A stretch of 51,524 nt of DNA from Streptomyces sp. BR123 (GCF_013401435.1 NZ_JACBGN010000020.1:1-51524); one strand, 5' to 3'. Shown: positions 37,771 to 46,901, numbered from the stretch's first letter. Notes: generated by a model not told the origin, from the sequence alone. Program-made: numbers and translations.

Positions 37771-38146
37771 CTCGCGGTCGGCGGACTGCGGGTCGGGCAC
37801 CAGCGCGACCGCCATCGTCCACAGGATCGTTCCCCCGCTCGCGGCTCCCGCCGGAGCGGTACGGCGGAGGTGATGCTCAGGGGTGCGGTCCGGCAGCCGG
37901 CCGGGCCGCACGCCTGTGGCGCGTGGTGCAGGTCATTCGGAATCCGTCTCGGGATTCGAGGCGGATCGGCGTCCGGTGGCCGAGAGCCTTGAAGGGCACG
38001 GCTGGGGCACGTGCGCGGCATAAACCGAGGAGAGGGGCTCCTCGGCCCGGCGTCACCGGGTGTTCTCAAGGTTCGACCGCAGCGCCCACAACCGGGCGTT
38101 GCGGGCGCAAGCGTCGGCTGAGTGGGCAACGCCCGGCAAGAAGACC
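37771..38146. other. Non-coding debris with inverted repeats
   Basis: About 375 bases without a supported gene. It contains an 8-base-arm hairpin at 38025-38045 and an 11-base inverted repeat with arms 38092-38102 and 38126-38136. These may be relics of the element's control region. Confidence 0.4.
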
Positions 38147-38176
38147 GGGTGACGGCCTTGGCGAAGGCCGTCACCC
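38147..38176. terminator. Hairpin terminator
   Basis: Perfect 13-base arms (38147-38159, 38164-38176), 4-base loop, lying 94 bases after the minus-strand hydrolase stop. Confidence 0.75.
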
Positions 38177-38269
38177 GTCAGTGGCGTGCGATTGCAGAAT
38201 CGGGGCGATCGTGGGCGCTCCCGCACGGACGCTACGTCCGCCGTGCCCCACTACCTCACGCCTGTCCCG

Positions 38270-39151
38270 TCACGCCTGAGCGGACGAGACCGGGAGCGGG
38301 GCGAGGTCGCCCAGGACGCGGGCCGCCGGAGCCGGGTCGACCAGCCACTTCAGGTGGCTGCCCTCCAGGGTGCGGACGTCGTACGGGTTGTCCGGCGTCA
38401 GCTCGTTGCCCTCGCGGATCAGGCGGTCCTGTAGGGCGAGGGGCAGGCTCGTGTCGTCGGCCAGGCGGATGTAGGTCCTGGGGATGCGGCCCCAGGTCGC
38501 GGCCTGGGCCCGGTCGGCGGAGCTGCCGGCGTCCAGGTTCTCGTCGGGCTGGAAGGTGTTCAGGAAGGTGAGGAACTCCTCCTCGGTGCCGTCGGCGAGG
38601 AAGGCCGTCTTGAACGCCGTGAGCGCGTCCGGGTTCGCGGTGCGGAAGTTGACCCGGAGCAGACCGAGGTCGGCAGGGTCTCCGGCCAGTGCTGAGGCGA
38701 AGGCTGCGGGGTCGACCGTGGCCATCTCCGGCTCGGCGTAGTAGTCGTTGACGTCGAGGTTGACCGGGGCCCAGGCCGAGACGTAGACGAGGTGGTCGAT
38801 CAGATCCGGGCGGGCGTTGGCTGCGGCCGTGACCGTGATGCCGCCGCGGCTGTGGGCGACGACGATCACGGGGCCGTTCTGCTTGGCCCGTTCGAGGATC
38901 TCTATCAGGTGCGCGGCGTTGTCGGCGAGCGTGACTCCCTTGATCGAGCCGGGCACCGTGGCGAGCCCCTCCGGGTCCTGAGGCGACTGGTAGGCCCGGG
39001 TGAAGGTCGCCTGGAAGCCGTGGCCGGGCAGGTCGACGGCGACCGACCGGTGTCCGAGGAGGCCGAGTTCCGCCTGGAGGGGCGCGAAGGAGAAGGAGTT
39101 CGCGAAGGCTCCGTGGACCAGTACGAACGTCGGGTGCATCTGTGTGCTCAC
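38270..39151 (-). CDS. Alpha/beta hydrolase
   Basis: This protein of about 293 aa has FVLVHGAFANSFSF (oxyanion region), VDLPGHGFQ and the nucleophile elbow VVAHSRGG with Ser, and a late His in GSHLKWL. It fits serine hydrolases of the esterase type; the substrate is unknown. The start is uncertain: GTG 39151 is given, with ATG 39139 and GTG 39166 as alternatives; none has a strong ribosome site, as expected if translation is coupled to the methyltransferase ending at 39169. It is the last gene of a minus-strand cluster. Confidence 0.88.
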   Translation of the reverse strand: MSTQMHPTFVLVHGAFANSFSFAPLQAELGLLGHRSVAVDLPGHGFQATFTRAYQSPQDPEGLATVPGSIKGVTLADNAAHLIEILERAKQNGPVIVVAHSRGGITVTAAANARPDLIDHLVYVSAWAPVNLDVNDYYAEPEMATVDPAAFASALAGDPADLGLLRVNFRTANPDALTAFKTAFLADGTEEEFLTFLNTFQPDENLDAGSSADRAQAATWGRIPRTYIRLADDTSLPLALQDRLIREGNELTPDNPYDVRTLEGSHLKWLVDPAPAARVLGDLAPLPVSSAQA

Positions 39152-39168
39152 TTTCCGGGTACTCACTT

Positions 39169-39912
39169 TCAGGTCGTCGCGGGGGACCGGCGCAGGACCA
39201 GGCAGAGGAATCCGAAGCTGTCCCGGTACCCGTGCAGCCATTGCGAACGCTGGGCGGTGGCCGTCTCCAGCACCTGTACGGCGGCAGGATCGGCAGGGTG
39301 GTCAAGAGCCCATGAGGCCAGCGAGCCCCAGCAGGCCCACTCGTAGGCGTCCAGCTCATCGCGGGTGCTGACATGGCCGTGGACCGGGGCCCATCCGTCG
39401 GCGACGACGTGGTCCACCGTGGTCGCCAGGTCGTGGAGGTCACCGAACATCTCGACCGCCTCCGGCGAAGGAGTACGGTCCCAGAACGACTCGCCGATCA
39501 GGACGCGGCCGCCGGGGGCCAGGTGCCTGCGGGCCGCCGCGAGGGTGGGGAGAAGGCCGTCGAAGGCGTGCGTGGCACCGACGCTGATCACCAGGTCGAA
39601 CGGCTGCGCGGAGACGAAGCCGGCGGCCTCCTGGTGGTGGAGGACCAGGCGGTCGTCGACACCGAGCTTGCTCGCTGCCTGGCGGGCCTGCGTCAGGGCG
39701 ACTTCGGAGACGTCGACACCCTCGGCGCGCAGGTGGGGGCGGGACGCCAAGGCGCGCAGGAGCCATTCCGCCGTGCCGCAGCCGAGGTCGAGCACGCGCT
39801 CGTCGCCTCGCGGGAGGCCGCGTTCGAGCAGCCGACTGACCGAGTCGTCGCCGAGCGGGGACTTTATCGGGTGGTCGGCATGCGCAATGCCGGAGATCCG
39901 TTCGCGGTTCAC
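39169..39912 (-). CDS. Class I SAM-dependent methyltransferase
   Basis: This 247-aa protein has motif I VLDLGCGTAEW, an acidic loop after strand 2 (EGVDVSEVAL), FDLVISVGATHAF (motif II region) and LAPGGRVLIGESFW (motif III). The GTG overlaps the glycosyltransferase stop (GTGA). Substrate unknown; with a glycosyltransferase and a hydrolase beside it, modification of a small molecule is likely. Confidence 0.9.
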   Translation of the reverse strand: MNRERISGIAHADHPIKSPLGDDSVSRLLERGLPRGDERVLDLGCGTAEWLLRALASRPHLRAEGVDVSEVALTQARQAASKLGVDDRLVLHHQEAAGFVSAQPFDLVISVGATHAFDGLLPTLAAARRHLAPGGRVLIGESFWDRTPSPEAVEMFGDLHDLATTVDHVVADGWAPVHGHVSTRDELDAYEWACWGSLASWALDHPADPAAVQVLETATAQRSQWLHGYRDSFGFLCLVLRRSPATT

Positions 39913-41144
39913 CGGCCCACCGGCTCAGCGTGCGCCGTGTCGAGGAGCAGCTTCGCAGCCACCTCTGCGCCATCGGTGCGGATCGTTTCGGCGACGGCCT
40001 TCGCCCGTGCTTCCGTCTCGGGGGTCAGCGCCGTCCCGAGGGCGGCCGACAGGGACGCGAAGGTCGGGTTTGGCCCGTTGTGGGACGCTCCGATGCCCAG
40101 TTCCGCCACGCGGGCGGCCCAGTGCGGCTGGTCCACGAACTGGGGCACCACGACCTGGGGCGCACCGGCCCGGGCGGCGGTCGTCGTCGTGCCCGCGCCG
40201 CCGTGGTGCACGACGGTGGCCACCCTGCGGAACAGCGCCTGGTGGTTGACGTCACCGACGGCGAAGCAGTCGTCCGCATCGTCCACCAGGCCAAGGTCTG
40301 CCCAGCCGCGGGAGACGAGTACGCGCCGGCCCTGCGCGCGGACCGCCTCGACCGTCGTACGGGCGACGTCCGTCGCCGTGCGCATCGGCATGCTGCCGAA
40401 GCCGACGTACACCGGGGGTGTACCGGCGTCCAGGAATGCTTCCAGGTCGGCTGGCAGCGGGCGCTCGTCGGGCAGGATCCACGCCCCGGTCTGCAGGAGG
40501 TCGAGATCCGTCAGTTCCTGCCACGGCCCCAGGACCGGGTCCGCCGCCAGCCAGGGGCGGTCGCCGAAGACGTGGTCGCGGACGTTGTCCAGCGGCGGCA
40601 GGCCGATCGCCTCCCGGTGGGTGTTGAGCGGTGCCAGGTACAGCGCGTTCACCTTCTGGACGTCCACGTCCCACAGGGCACGGTTGTCGGTCACGTCGGC
40701 CGGGACCGGCGGGCCCGGTCGCGGCGACGGAAGGTAGTTCGTCGAAGGCAACTCAAACGGGTGGAAGCAGCCGTACACGTAGCGGATGCCCAGCTTCTCA
40801 GCCACCGACCGGGCACCGGCCGGCATCAGACCGGTAGCCACCAGTACGTCACAGCCCTCGGCAGCCGCGGCGACGGTGCCGAAGTGCTCCGCGACCAGCT
40901 CGGCCGCGAACTCGGTCGCGAATCCGGGGGACGGCGGCGCCCCGGTCACCAGCGGCCGCACCGATCGGCCGAACGGCACGTGCTCCACGCCGACACCGGC
41001 CAGCAGTTGCGCGAACTCCTCGTCCGGAGGCGCGCACACCCGCACTTCCGCGCCGAGCTTCCGCAGCTGTGCCGCGAGTGCGGCCGGCGGCATGATGTCG
41101 CCGCGTGACCCGTAAGCCATGATCAGCACACGCATTTTCGTCAT
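39909..41144 (-). CDS. UGT/GT1-type glycosyltransferase
   Basis: This 411-aa protein is a two-domain GT-B enzyme like those acting on macrolides and glycopeptides. The N-terminal acceptor domain begins MRVLIMAYGSRGDIMP. The C-terminal donor domain carries VVHHGGAGTTTTAARAG and PQVVVPQFVDQPHWAARV, the nucleotide-sugar signature. It may glycosylate a natural product or inactivate an antibiotic by glycosylation. First of three overlapping genes with a methyltransferase and hydrolase. Confidence 0.92.
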   Translation of the reverse strand: MTKMRVLIMAYGSRGDIMPPAALAAQLRKLGAEVRVCAPPDEEFAQLLAGVGVEHVPFGRSVRPLVTGAPPSPGFATEFAAELVAEHFGTVAAAAEGCDVLVATGLMPAGARSVAEKLGIRYVYGCFHPFELPSTNYLPSPRPGPPVPADVTDNRALWDVDVQKVNALYLAPLNTHREAIGLPPLDNVRDHVFGDRPWLAADPVLGPWQELTDLDLLQTGAWILPDERPLPADLEAFLDAGTPPVYVGFGSMPMRTATDVARTTVEAVRAQGRRVLVSRGWADLGLVDDADDCFAVGDVNHQALFRRVATVVHHGGAGTTTTAARAGAPQVVVPQFVDQPHWAARVAELGIGASHNGPNPTFASLSAALGTALTPETEARAKAVAETIRTDGAEVAAKLLLDTAHAEPVGR

Positions 41145-41245
41145 TCTCGTTTCTGTGGATTCCGGCCGCGGCCGGCGATGGTGCGGGAGAGTCCGGGCGT
41201 TGCCGGAAGCCCCTCAGGACAAGCTCGTGCGGGCGGCAGCCGCGG

Positions 41246-42028
41246 TTACCGTGCCCAGGGCAGTTCGCGGGTGCCCTCGGTGCCGGGAACGGAGGCGACC
41301 CCGTCGGAGCGCATCGAGACGTGGGCCTCGGCCCGTTCCGGGGCGTGGATCCGGCGGACGAGGTCCGGCGGCAGGATCAGGGTCTGGCCGGCCGAGACCT
41401 TTTCGGTGCGGCCGTCGCAGGCCACCTCCAGGGCGCCCGCGGTGACCGTCCAGACCTGTTCACGGCTGACGGAGTGCTCGGGACCGGTCGCGCCGGCTTC
41501 CATCTCGACTGTCCAGGTGCTGAGTTCGGCACTGCCGCGACTGGGGGCCGCGAGGCCCGTCATGGTGGCGTTCGGGGAGACGGTGACGTCGTCGGCCGAG
41601 GGAGTGACCACCTGCACGGCGGCGCTTTCGGTCCCGTCCGTGCCGAGGTCGGGGACGGCCCATTCGACGAGCTGGACGACGACCCCGTTGGGGTCGGTCA
41701 TCTGGAACAGGCGCTCGCCCCAGGGCTCTTCGCGCAGCGGCATGGTGATGGGGGCGCCCGCCGCGCGCAGCCGGGCCTCCTCGGCCGCGAGGTCGGTGAC
41801 GGTGAGCGCGACGATCAGCCCGCCCGCCTCGCGGTCCCGCTGCTCGGGAGGTAGGACGTCGGTCCCCTTGCGGAGCAGGACGATGTCGACGGCGGCGCCC
41901 TCGCGGGTCAGGGAGGCGAAGCCGTCCTGGGCCACGGCCACCTGGTAGCCAAGATGCGTACAGAGGAAGTCACGGGAGGCGTCGACATCGGCGACAGTCA
42001 GGGAGAGGGCGGAGGCTGAGACGTTCAC
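41246..42028 (-). CDS. VOC (glyoxalase-fold) domain fused to a cupin domain
   Basis: This 260-aa protein has two metal-binding folds. Residues 1-128 are a VOC module (LSLTVADVDASRDFL; LFQMTDPNGVVVQLVEW with the Glu ligand position). Residues 150-250 are a cupin (EHSVSREQVWTVTAGALEV; AGQTLILPPDLVRRIHAPE). VOC proteins serve as dioxygenases, isomerases or antibiotic-binding resistance proteins. The GTG start follows a GAGG-type site. The fusion is less common than either part alone; function unknown. Confidence 0.87.
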   Translation of the reverse strand: MNVSASALSLTVADVDASRDFLCTHLGYQVAVAQDGFASLTREGAAVDIVLLRKGTDVLPPEQRDREAGGLIVALTVTDLAAEEARLRAAGAPITMPLREEPWGERLFQMTDPNGVVVQLVEWAVPDLGTDGTESAAVQVVTPSADDVTVSPNATMTGLAAPSRGSAELSTWTVEMEAGATGPEHSVSREQVWTVTAGALEVACDGRTEKVSAGQTLILPPDLVRRIHAPERAEAHVSMRSDGVASVPGTEGTRELPWAR

Positions 42029-42066
42029 GGTGGCTCCTCGGAAGGGATCGAAGGGATCGAAAGGTC

Positions 42067-43068
42067 TCAGGCAGCGGGAAGGTCGAGCTGGAACTCGCGC
42101 GTGCGCCGGTAGGAGCGGAACCCCAGCCGGTGGTTGACGGCCAGCATGTGGACGTTGTCCTCAGCGTTGTCGGTCTCGATCTCGACGACCCCGGGGTGCT
42201 CGGCGCGCAGTCGGCCCACCATGGCGGCCTTGAGCCACAGCCCGAGGCCATGGCCGCGGTGCGCGGGCACGACGGCGGTGTCGTACTGCTGCGCCCGGGG
42301 CGGCGCGCCCTGGGGGAGCAGGATCTCGGTGTAGCCGGCCATGGTGCCGCCGTCGTGGACGGCGGCGAGGGTGAGCAGGGTGTCGCCGCGGTCGGCGATC
42401 ACCCGGGCCATGGCCCGTACACGGTCGGCGTCCCAGTCCACGGTGCCGAAGTCCAGGTCTCCGACGGGCATGTCGTTCATCGCGTTCTTGGCGGCGGCGA
42501 AGACGGCGGCGAGGTCGTCGGGCACCGTGCCGGTCCAGCCCGTCAGCCGGTAGCCCGGGTGCTCGGCGTCGGCGGCCTGGAGAACGGCGGCCTCGTCCAA
42601 CTGGTCCAGGTGCAGGATCAGATGGTCCAGGGCCAGTGCCCGGCGGAAGTTCCGCTCTTCGCAGAAGGCTTCGCCCGGGCTGTCGGCCGCCGCTTCGACG
42701 ATCAGGCTGCGCCGGTCCTCGGCGCGGCAGGCCGCCACGACCGCCGACAGCAGGAGGGAGCCGGTGCCCAGGCGCCGGTGTGCCGGGTCGACGTGGAGTT
42801 CCAGTTCGGCCAGGTGATCCCTCCCCGGGGAGGTGAACAGCCGCAGGCCCGCGACCCCGACCGCGACGCCGTCCGTTCGGGTGGCCAGCCAGGTCAGCCG
42901 GTGGCTGTCCAAGGTGGGCTTGGTGAGTTCGGCGTGGATCTGCTGCGGGCCGGGAGACGGTACTCCGGGCAGGTCGCGGGCCATCGAGGCGGCGACGACC
43001 CGGTGCCAGGCGGCGGCGTCGGTGGCCGAGATGTTGTGGAGCGGAGTGAGGTGGATGTGCTCGGACAA
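42067..43068 (-). CDS. Double-domain GNAT N-acetyltransferase
   Basis: A TTG at 43068 preceded by GGGAG gives 333 aa; longer starts run into sequence without ribosome sites. Residues 1-160 and 170-333 are two GNAT folds. The second has the acetyl-CoA loop VVPAHRGHGLGLWLKAAM and the later NVHMLAVNHRLGF. The first has VDPAHRRLGTGSLLLSAV. Tandem GNATs acetylate antibiotics or metabolites such as mycothiol precursors. It lies 38 bases after the VOC-cupin start region on the same strand, with the AraC gene upstream. Confidence 0.9.
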   Translation of the reverse strand: MSEHIHLTPLHNISATDAAAWHRVVAASMARDLPGVPSPGPQQIHAELTKPTLDSHRLTWLATRTDGVAVGVAGLRLFTSPGRDHLAELELHVDPAHRRLGTGSLLLSAVVAACRAEDRRSLIVEAAADSPGEAFCEERNFRRALALDHLILHLDQLDEAAVLQAADAEHPGYRLTGWTGTVPDDLAAVFAAAKNAMNDMPVGDLDFGTVDWDADRVRAMARVIADRGDTLLTLAAVHDGGTMAGYTEILLPQGAPPRAQQYDTAVVPAHRGHGLGLWLKAAMVGRLRAEHPGVVEIETDNAEDNVHMLAVNHRLGFRSYRRTREFQLDLPAA

Positions 43069-43388
43069 GGTGACGACTCCCGAAGTCGAGGTGATCGAAC
43101 TGCTCTGAAGACATGGGGGGCCGATGGCTGGCACACCGGTCGACCCGGGCGAGCAGGTGCCGCCTGCGTCAGTGAGCACGTCGAGGGGCGGCGGTTTCCG
43201 GCATCTTCTCCGTGAAGGTGACGGCCAGCAGCGCTCGGCGCCCTCTGCAGAACGAGACTGCACAGCGTCGAGGTCCTAAGCCACCACGCACACGGTGCAT
43301 CGCCCCCCCCATGATTGATCCGGCTTGAACGACGTCGCCCTGCGTGTGCTGAACCCCCGGGCTGAGATCTCTGGAGCAGCGCCACTCA
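43069..43388. other. Intergenic region between GNAT and AraC genes
   Basis: About 320 bases, no supported gene. Probably holds the promoter for the GNAT/VOC/glycosyltransferase genes. Confidence 0.4.
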
Positions 43389-44447
43389 CTACGAGTGGTT
43401 GCCTCCAGCGATCTTCAACGTAGGGCCACGCGAGGCGCGGCGGTCTACATGACGTGCAGGCACGCTCGACATTCCGTGCACCTGCGTGTGCAGGGCATTC
43501 GTGCGGTATTCGGTGGGGCTCATGCCGTGCGCTTCGCGGAAGGCGCGACCAAAGGCTGTCGCGCTGGAAAACCCCCACCGTGCCGCAATGGCCTGAACGG
43601 GCTGACTCAGGTCTCGGCACGTCAGGTCGACGCGACAGCGTTCGATCCGCGCTCTGCGGATGGTTGCCGCCACGCTGAAGGGCTCCTCGCGGAACAGGTT
43701 GTAGAGAGTGCGCAGGGAGATGTTGTGCCGGTCGGCGATCGCCTGGGGCGTCAGGTCCGGATCGCCGAGGTTGTGCTCGATGAATGCGGTGATGCGCTGC
43801 CGCATCATTTGGGCGCGGGCCTCTGCCGGTGCCTCGTCCAGCGCTCCCAATTGCTGGGCCAGGCAGGCGGTGGCCAGGTCGAGCGTCATGGAGCCCAGGT
43901 GGTTGATCTCCTCGCTGCCGCAGTGTGGACCGTGTCTGAGCAGCGTGCCGAGAAACTCGGCGAGGACCGCCGTTGTTCCCGACCTCACGGGGATGCGCTG
44001 CCCGAGGAGGCGGTCCACTCTGTCCGACCGTAGAGGCAGGACGGTCCGGGGTATCTGCAGCAGGATCGCCTCAACCAGCCCGTCCGCGCCGACTCCTTCG
44101 TTCTCCATCGGACGCGACGTGTCAGTCAACACCAGATCTCCGTCGATCACCGACTCGCCGCCAAGCTGAGAAACCCTGAAGGCGCCGCGGGTGACCAGCG
44201 CTAGTTGGAATTGCTCGGGATCGCCCCTGCGGACGTGAGCCGAGGTACGGCGCGACAGCACCGGTGAGAAAGCGAAGGTCGACAATCGCACGGCGCCGAG
44301 GTCCAGCTCCGTGATCTTTGCACGGAAGTCCGTCGGGTGCTGGGTGCTGAGACTGACCGGCATTAGGTCACTGGAGACCGTCTCGCGGAACCACTCGAAC
44401 CTGTCTCTGCAGGGCGCAGTCGTACCTGATACATCCAACGATCCCAC
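43389..44447 (-). CDS. AraC-family transcriptional regulator
   Basis: This 352-aa protein starts at GTG 44447 after a G-rich site. The N-terminal AraC-binding-like domain has PCRDRFEWFRETVS and later FQLALVTRGAFRVSQLGG. The C-terminal DNA-binding part has two helix-turn-helices: LTPQAIADRHNISLRTLYNLF and PVQAIAARWGFSSATAFGRAFREAHGMSPTEYR. It lies upstream of and in line with the GNAT to hydrolase cluster and is the likely regulator. Confidence 0.93.
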   Translation of the reverse strand: MGSLDVSGTTAPCRDRFEWFRETVSSDLMPVSLSTQHPTDFRAKITELDLGAVRLSTFAFSPVLSRRTSAHVRRGDPEQFQLALVTRGAFRVSQLGGESVIDGDLVLTDTSRPMENEGVGADGLVEAILLQIPRTVLPLRSDRVDRLLGQRIPVRSGTTAVLAEFLGTLLRHGPHCGSEEINHLGSMTLDLATACLAQQLGALDEAPAEARAQMMRQRITAFIEHNLGDPDLTPQAIADRHNISLRTLYNLFREEPFSVAATIRRARIERCRVDLTCRDLSQPVQAIAARWGFSSATAFGRAFREAHGMSPTEYRTNALHTQVHGMSSVPARHVDRRASRGPTLKIAGGNHS

Positions 44448-44986
44448 TCAGCCCCCCCACGCTGCACACCTTCTGCGTGGCATCGATTATCGGCGAGGGT
44501 TCGCGGGGCGCCCGGGCAGGAGTACGGACCTCCGGTCGCGGGATCGCTTGGCGGAGCCGGTGATGTCGTCGGCGGAATGGGGAGGTGCGGCGTCTGTCGC
44601 TCCGGCCAACAGCACTGCCTCCTCGGCCCGGCTGCCCACCGGCAGTCGGTGCAGATTGGCGTTCGGGTCGATGATTCTGCCCCGTGCAGAAGCGACAGCA
44701 CCAGGGCGACCGGCCCCCAGGGGGATGGCTGGACGGGGCGACAGGGGAAGCTGTGGAGATCAACGCTGAACGCCCCGATGCCTGCCGGCTTCGACACGCA
44801 CCGAGCTGCCGCACAGAGGAGTGGCGCCTGGCGGGCTCTGCCCCCCTGAGGTCGGGCCCTGTGGGCACCGTGGACACCAGCCCGACCATGCCCAGTGCAG
44901 ACGGCCCGCGAGGAGACGTGTGAGCAGAGTGAGGCGGCAGGTGGCGCGAAGGCGGTGCAAGACGCTTGGGAGGTCTGGACAACAAC
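44448..44986. other. Right end of the island, no gene supported
   Basis: About 540 bases between the AraC start and the tRNA terminator. Open frames on both strands have no ribosome site or family match. It should hold the AraC promoter. AGGTCTGGACAAC at 44971-44983 recurs at 31238-31250 as part of the flank repeat. Confidence 0.45.
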
Positions 44987-45015
44987 GAAGGCCCAGGTCG
45001 CTGACCTGGGCCTTC
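44987..45015 (-). terminator. Terminator of tRNA-Gly
   Basis: 11-base arms (44987-44997, 45005-45015) with a 7-base loop, starting 8 bases after the tRNA 3' end. Confidence 0.8.
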
Positions 45016-45022
45016 TCTCAAG

Positions 45023-45093
45023 AGCGGATGACGGGAATCGAACCCGCGCTATAAGCTTGGGAAGCTCATGTTCTACCATTAAACTACATCCGC
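45023..45093 (-). tRNA. tRNA-Gly (anticodon UCC)
   Basis: On the minus strand the acceptor arms GCGGATG and CATCCGC pair, the D-loop region reads TAGTTTAATGGTAGAA, the anticodon loop is CTTCCCA (anticodon TCC) and the T-arm is GCGGGTTCGATTCCCGT. The discriminator is T at 45023 and no CCA is encoded. 71 bases, normal for glycine tRNAs. Confidence 0.95.
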
Positions 45094-45327
45094 AGGCCGC
45101 TCCAGTGGCTGGAGCGGTACCGTTGCACACTCTACCCCATGATCGACCCCCGGTGAATCGTCCGCGGGGTCATCGTTGTTTGTGGGGTGCATCGACGGTC
45201 GTGCGTGCGGGAGTTGGGGCGTAACGTACCGGTGCGGCGGGCCGCGGGAGTGGCGGCTGGAGCAGGTTCCGAACATCCCCTAATGTGGCGATTCGTCGCA
45301 GTACGGCAGGTTGGGGAAAGGGCCTCG

Positions 45328-45495
45328 ATGGAGAACACCGTCGTCCGTTGTGCCGAAGGGCATGTGTTCAGTACCGCTTCGTTTCCGCTGCAGCACCTCG
45401 GTCCCGGCCGGATCGGCCCGGGTCGGCTGGTGCGGTGCCCGCGGTGCGCGCGCCTGAGGCACGCCGTCCCCGTGGGGGATGCGGCCAAGCGGTAG
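45328..45495 (+). CDS. Small zinc-ribbon protein
   Basis: This 55-aa protein starts [16 protein letters not shown] and has CAEGH and CPRCARLRH, four zinc ligands likely (Cys, His, Cys, Cys). The ATG follows GGGGAAAGG. It is a recurrent tiny protein in streptomycetes, here just upstream of dcd. Function unknown. Confidence 0.75.
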   Translation: MENTVVRCAEGHVFSTASFPLQHLGPGRIGPGRLVRCPRCARLRHAVPVGDAAKR

Positions 45496-45525
45496 GCGGC
45501 CGGGCGCGCGGGCGCCCGCTCTCGA

Positions 45526-45563
45526 TTGGGGGTGGCTCGCGCGCTCTGCGTATCCTCGGGACG
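45526..45563 (+). promoter_or_regulatory. Probable promoter of a leaderless dcd transcript
   Basis: TATCCT at 45551-45556 looks like a -10 box, seven bases before the GTG of dcd; TTGGGG at 45526 is a possible -35 with a long 19-base spacer. The GTG lacks a good ribosome site, which fits transcription starting at the start codon. Confidence 0.45.
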
Positions 45564-46150
45564 TGCTTCTCTCTGACAAAGACATCCGGGCCGAGATCGA
45601 CAGCGGACGGGTGCGCATCGACCCGTTCGACGAGTCGATGGTGCAGCCCTCCAGCATCGACGTGCGTCTCGACCGCTACTTCCGGGTGTTCGAGAACCAC
45701 CGCTACGCCCACATCGACCCCGCGATCGAGCAGCCGGACCTGACCCGGATGGTCGAGCCGGAGGGCGACGAGGCGTTCATCCTGCACCCGGGCGAGTTCG
45801 TGCTCGCATCGACGTACGAGGTCATCTCGCTGCCCGACGACATCGCCTCCCGGCTGGAGGGGAAGTCCAGCCTGGGCCGCCTCGGCCTGGTGACGCACTC
45901 GACCGCCGGGTTCATCGACCCCGGTTTCTCCGGCCACGTCACCCTCGAGCTGTCGAACCTCGCCACCCTCCCGATCAAGCTGTGGCCCGGCATGAAGATC
46001 GGGCAGCTGTGCATGTTCCGTCTCAGCTCGCCCGCCGAGTTCCCGTACGGGAGCGAGCGGTACGGGTCGCGGTACCAGGGCCAGCGCGGCCCGACGGCGT
46101 CGCGCTCCTTCCAGAACTTTCACCGCACCCAGGTGAGGCACGAGGCATGA
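45563..46150 (+). CDS. dcd: dCTP deaminase
   Basis: This 195-aa enzyme converts dCTP to dUTP plus ammonia, feeding thymidylate synthesis. Family blocks are [57 protein letters not shown] with the catalytic Glu, and the end [15 protein letters not shown]. The GTG at 45563 gives the usual length. The stop overlaps the ATG of the phosphoribosyltransferase, indicating joint nucleotide metabolism. Confidence 0.97.
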   Translation: MLLSDKDIRAEIDSGRVRIDPFDESMVQPSSIDVRLDRYFRVFENHRYAHIDPAIEQPDLTRMVEPEGDEAFILHPGEFVLASTYEVISLPDDIASRLEGKSSLGRLGLVTHSTAGFIDPGFSGHVTLELSNLATLPIKLWPGMKIGQLCMFRLSSPAEFPYGSERYGSRYQGQRGPTASRSFQNFHRTQVRHEA

Positions 46151-46644
46151 GCAACGTACGCGAATCCCTGAACTACGAGGGCTTCGGCCGCGCCGTCCGC
46201 GAGCTGGCGACCACCATCGCCGAGGACGGCTACGAGCCCGACATCATCCTGAGCATCGCCCGCGGCGGCGTCTTCGTCGCGGGCGGGCTGGCGTACGCCC
46301 TGGACTGCAAGAACATCCACCTCGTGAACGTGGAGTTCTACACCGGCGTCGGCACCACGCTGGAGATGCCGGTCATGCTGGCGCCGGTCCCGGACGCGAT
46401 CGACTTCTCCGACAAGAAGGTCCTGATCGCCGACGACGTCGCCGACACCGGCAAGACCCTGAAGCTCGTCCACGACTTCTGCGTCGGCACCGTCGCCGAC
46501 GTCCGCTCCGCGGTCATCTACGAGAAGTCGCACTCCCTCGTGAAGTGCGAGTACGTGTGGAAGCGGACGGACGACTGGATCGAGTTCCCGTGGTCGGTCG
46601 AGCCGCCCGTCGTCAAGCGCGAGGGTCAGATCCTCGACGCCTGA
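46147..46644 (+). CDS. Purine-type phosphoribosyltransferase
   Basis: This 165-aa type I phosphoribosyltransferase has the PRPP loop [13 protein letters not shown] and an early [16 protein letters not shown]. It transfers ribose-5-phosphate from PRPP to a base, most likely hypoxanthine/xanthine/guanine. The late WIEFPW resembles the hood of xanthine-guanine enzymes. Translationally coupled to dcd by an ATGA. Confidence 0.92.
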   Translation: MSNVRESLNYEGFGRAVRELATTIAEDGYEPDIILSIARGGVFVAGGLAYALDCKNIHLVNVEFYTGVGTTLEMPVMLAPVPDAIDFSDKKVLIADDVADTGKTLKLVHDFCVGTVADVRSAVIYEKSHSLVKCEYVWKRTDDWIEFPWSVEPPVVKREGQILDA

Positions 46645-46829
46645 TCCGCCGCGGGCCCGGTTCCCGGTCCCGCCACCCGCTCCCGCCGCCGCGGGCCCGG
46701 CAGTACGCCACCGGGCCCGCGGCGGCGGCATGTCCGCCCGCCTCCGGAACGGGGGAGCCGATCCGGAGCTGGCGCCCGGGTCCGACGGGCTCCGCTTCGT
46801 CGGGCTTGTGGAGCGGTTCAGGGAAGGGC

Positions 46830-46866
46830 GAAGGGGCCCGGCGCGCAGACCGCGCCGGGCCCCTTC
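46830..46866. terminator. Bidirectional hairpin terminator
   Basis: Perfect 16-base arms (46830-46845, 46851-46866) with a 5-base loop, between convergent genes ending at 46644 and 46902. Confidence 0.88.
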
Positions 46867-46901
46867 GTCTGCTGTGCTGTGCCGCGTCGTGTTCCGGCGG
46901 G

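Larger units (their letters stand above)
31290..45093. mobile_element. Candidate genomic island at tRNA-Gly(UCC)
   Basis: About 13.8 kb between the 3'-half tRNA repeat and the intact tRNA. The intact tRNA stands at one end and the 3' half at the other, both on the minus strand, as expected after site-specific insertion. The inside carries an integrase tail and an IS630 fragment, and cargo genes of accessory type. No intact integrase or conjugation gene remains, so it is a fixed relic. Base composition is not visibly different from the surroundings. Confidence 0.55.

Noticed and set aside
44368..45021. 217-aa minus-strand gene between AraC and tRNA
   Set aside because: No ribosome site, Arg/Pro-rich shadow-like composition, and it overlaps the AraC start.
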